Shown in pieces: positions 61,695 to 64,000 of a DNA stretch of 64,000 nucleotides. The notes below the pieces were generated by a model that had not been told where the DNA came from, ran no database searches, and saw only the letters and a program-made list of their open reading frames with translations. The stretch covers positions 422,369-486,368 of the forward strand of contig CM030728.1 in NCBI GenBank assembly GCA_018127085.1. Reading direction: 5' to 3'. Both the position numbers and the translations under genes were made by a program. Source of the DNA: Pneumocystis sp. 'macacae'. Its lineage: Eukaryota > Ascomycota > Pneumocystomycetes > Pneumocystales > Pneumocystaceae. Each line of letters begins with the position of its first letter. Positions within the stretch are counted from its first letter, which is position 1.

Positions 61695-63540
61695 ATTAAA
61701 ACGAGTTTAGAAGTGAGTTTAGATTAGAATTGGAGGGGAGTAAAAAATAAAGTATTTTTTGTAAATGAAGAGCAAGTGACGAGTGAGCAAGAATAAGTGA
61801 GTAGAGAGGGTGGTGAAGAAAAAATAAAAACACCAAAAAATAAAAAGCAGACACGAAGAGTAGATTGAATTGCATTTAAAAGTAGATTTAGATTAGGGTT
61901 AGAGGGGAGTAAAGAATAAAGTATTTTTCGTGAATGAAGAGTAAACGATGCGTAATGAGCAAAAGTTAGTGGAAGATGATAAGGTGAAGAATAAAACAGG
62001 AGCACCAAAAAATAAGAAGCAAAGGTGAATGTTAGATTGAAATTGAAAAGACAGTGTGAGTAGAAAGGGCATTGCGTGTAAATAGGGTGGAGGCGAGGAG
62101 GAGTTGGTGGAAGTGAAGATAAGATGAAGAATAAAACAGGAAGTATAAAAAATAGAAAGTAGAAGTGAATGTTAGATTGAATTGCGTTTAGGAGTGGGTT
62201 TAAATTGGAGTTAGAGGAGAATAAAAAATAAAAAGAATTTCTTGTAAACCAAGAGTGACGCGTAGATGGGCAAGAATTGCTAAGTAGAGCAGAAGGTAAT
62301 AGATAAAAAATAAAAACACCAAAAAATAAAAAGCAAACACGAAAATTAGACTGAATTGCATTTAAAAGTAGATTTAGACTAGAGCTAGAGAAGAATAAAG
62401 AATAACGTATTTTTCGTAAATGAAGAATAAGTGACGAGTGAGCAATAAATGAGTGAAGGGGGTGGTAAATAAAAAATAAAAACACCAAAAAATAAAAAGC
62501 AAACACGAAAATTAGATTGAATTGCATTTAAAAGTAGATTTAGATTAGAGCTAGAGAGAAGTAAAAAATAAAAAGAATTTCTTGTAAACCAAGAGTAAAC
62601 GAAAAGAATTGCTAAGTAGAGAGGGCAATGGTGAATAAAAAATAAAAAACACCAAAAAATAAGAAGTAAAGGCGAATGTTAGATTGAATTGCATTTAGAA
62701 GTGAGTTTAGACTAGAGTTAGAGGGGAGTAAAAAATAAAAAGAATTTCTTGTAAACCAAGAGTGACGCGTAGGTGGGCAAGAATTGCTAAGTAGAGCAGA
62801 AGGTAATAGATAAAAAATAAAAACACCAAAAAATAAGGAGCAAAGGTGAAGATTAGATTGAATTGCGTTTAGAAGTGAGTTTAGATTAGAGTTAGAGGGG
62901 AGCAAAGAATAAAGTATTTTTCGTGAATGAAGAGCGAACGACAAGTAGGTGGGCAAGAATTGCTAAGTAGAGAGTGGTGGTGGGTAAAAAATAAAAACAC
63001 CAAAAAATAAGGAGCAAAGGTGAAGATTAGATTGAATTGCGTTTAAAAGTGGGTTTAGATTAGAGTTAAAGAAGAGTAAAGAATAACGTATTTTTCGTGA
63101 ATAAAGAATAAGTGACGAGTGAGCAAGAATGAATAGAGGATGGTGGTGAATAAAAAATAAAAACACAAAGAAAAAAGAAGCAAACACAAAGATTACATTG
63201 AATTGCGTTTAAAAGTAGATTTAGATTAGAGTTAGAGAGAAGTAAAAAATAAAAAGAATTTCTTGTAAACTAAGAGTAAACGAAAAGTAAGAATTGCTAA
63301 GTAGAGGGTGGTGGTAGACAAAAAATAAAAAACACCAAAAAATAAGAAGTAAACACGAAGATTACATTGAATTGCGTTTAGAAGTAGGTTTAAATTGGAG
63401 TTAGAGGAGAATAAAAAATAAAAAGAATTTCTTGTAAACCAAGAGTAAACGAAAAGAATTGCTAAGTAGAGAGGGCAATGGTGAATAAAAAACAAAAAAC
63501 AAAAGAGATAAGAAGTGGAAGCAAAGAATAGATTGAAACA
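61695..63540. repeat. 166-174 bp tandem array
   Basis: The word ATTGAATTGC (or a one-base variant) occurs at 61864, 62176, 62350, 62516, 62683, 62857, 63031, 63197 and 63366. From 62176 the spacings are 174, 166, 167, 174, 174, 166 and 169 bp. Each unit also has a TTTCTTGTAAACCAAGAG or ATTTTTCGTGAATGAAGAG word and ATAAAAACACCAAAAAATAA. Earlier units (61695-62176) are more divergent. One variant at 62036 shares its wording (GACAGTGTGAGTAGAAAG) with 63545-63570. Confidence 0.92.
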
Positions 63541-64000
63541 GGAGAGGCAGTGTGTGTGGAAAGCGTGTTGCATGCAAACGAGGTGTAGGTGAGGCAATTG
63601 CTTGAACGTGAAGAAGGGGAGGGAAAGAAAGGTGAGGAAGAGGCGGAGGGGGGACGGGGCAGAGGCGGCAGAAAATACAGCAGAGAGCATGCAAACCGGG
63701 ACGTTACATTGAGCCTCACGTGAAGAACAAAATGCAAGAAGCAGCGGACGCAGAGAGGACTAGGGTGAGGCAATTGCTTGAAAGGCAGGGTGGACATGCA
63801 GTAGAGGAGGATGCGGCGAAATACAGCAGAGAGCGCGCAAACCGAGACGTTAGATTGAAGCGCAGAGGCAGGGCAAAGCAGAGGGCAGGACACAGGCAAA
63901 CGAGGGGGGGTGAGGCAATTGCTTGGAAGGCGGGGTGGACATGCAGTGGAGGGGGATGCAGCGAAATACAGCAAAGAGCATGCAAAACAAGAGGTCAGAA
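63541..64000. repeat. GC-richer ~145 bp repeat, continues past the window
   Basis: GAGGCAATTGCTTG occurs at 63591, 63767 and 63912, and ATACAGCA at 63675, 63821 and 63966 (146 and 145 bp apart). GTGGACATGCAGT follows two of them. The block has more G and C than the preceding array and is still repeating at the right edge. No TTAGGG or other telomere repeat is reached. Confidence 0.8.

Noticed and set aside
56153..63985. Many minus-strand open frames of 60-270 codons in the distal region
   Set aside because: The + strand is purine-rich, so stops are rare on the pyrimidine-rich complement. The translations are low-complexity and repeat with the DNA period, and there are no introns or family motifs.
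55900..64000. CRISPR array
   Set aside because: Repeats are long, imperfect and tandem without unique spacers of fixed length, and the genome is eukaryotic.
63700..64000. Telomere at the right edge
   Set aside because: No TTAGGG/CCCTAA tract is present; the sequence is still repeating at ~145 bp.

Overview
The window looks like the end of a chromosome arm of a Pneumocystis species, most likely P. jirovecii or a close primate-infecting relative. The evidence is an AT-rich core of compact fungal genes with many 35-60 nt introns, followed by a cluster of cysteine-rich major surface glycoprotein (msg) genes. Two of these begin at a conserved-recombination-junction-like (CRJE-like) sequence that reads ARAVKR(R/Q). 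The species call is inference.

Core region (1-28.9 kb): a truncated hypothetical gene, PPM1 (PP2A methyltransferase), HSP90, an NTF2+RRM protein (G3BP/Nxt3-like), a small unassigned spliced gene, NNF1 (kinetochore), LOS1 (tRNA exportin), GUT2 (mitochondrial glycerol-3-phosphate dehydrogenase), RNR1 (ribonucleotide reductase large subunit), an RQC1/TCF25-like gene, MPP10 (U3 snoRNP), a DHX35-like DEAH helicase and an AAAP-family amino acid transporter. These are single-copy housekeeping genes on both strands. I assembled exon models by hand. For PPM1, HSP90, the NTF2+RRM gene, NNF1, RNR1, MPP10 and all the msg genes the summed exon lengths are whole codons.

Subtelomeric region (29.4-55.9 kb): every msg gene lies on the + strand, pointing right. 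In order they are: a short Pro/Glu-rich GPI-type protein with no Cys-rich core (29.5 kb); a heavily decayed msg relic (31.3-34.4 kb); an intact two-intron msg (35.75 kb); a Cys-rich msg with a long proline-rich stalk (40.3 kb); a second relic (44.2-44.7 kb); a second intact two-intron msg (45.2 kb); and two intron-less msg genes (49.5 and 52.9 kb) that have no in-frame ATG and start at the CRJE-like sequence. The last two have the structure of silent donors that would be expressed only after recombination into a single expression site, which is not in this window. The other three intact genes carry their own ATG, signal peptide and upstream region.

Distal region (55.9-64.0 kb): no credible gene. 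It is a purine-rich satellite-like array with several repeat scales: a 31 bp duplication, GTGCAC-rich modules recurring every 716-756 bp, near-identical blocks offset by about 1,468 and 2,198 bp, and a 166-174 bp tandem array (61.7-63.5 kb), ending in about 145 bp units. No TTAGGG telomere repeat is reached. This array, with its shared TTACCCC-type elements and its contact with the recombining msg genes, is the least explained part of the window.
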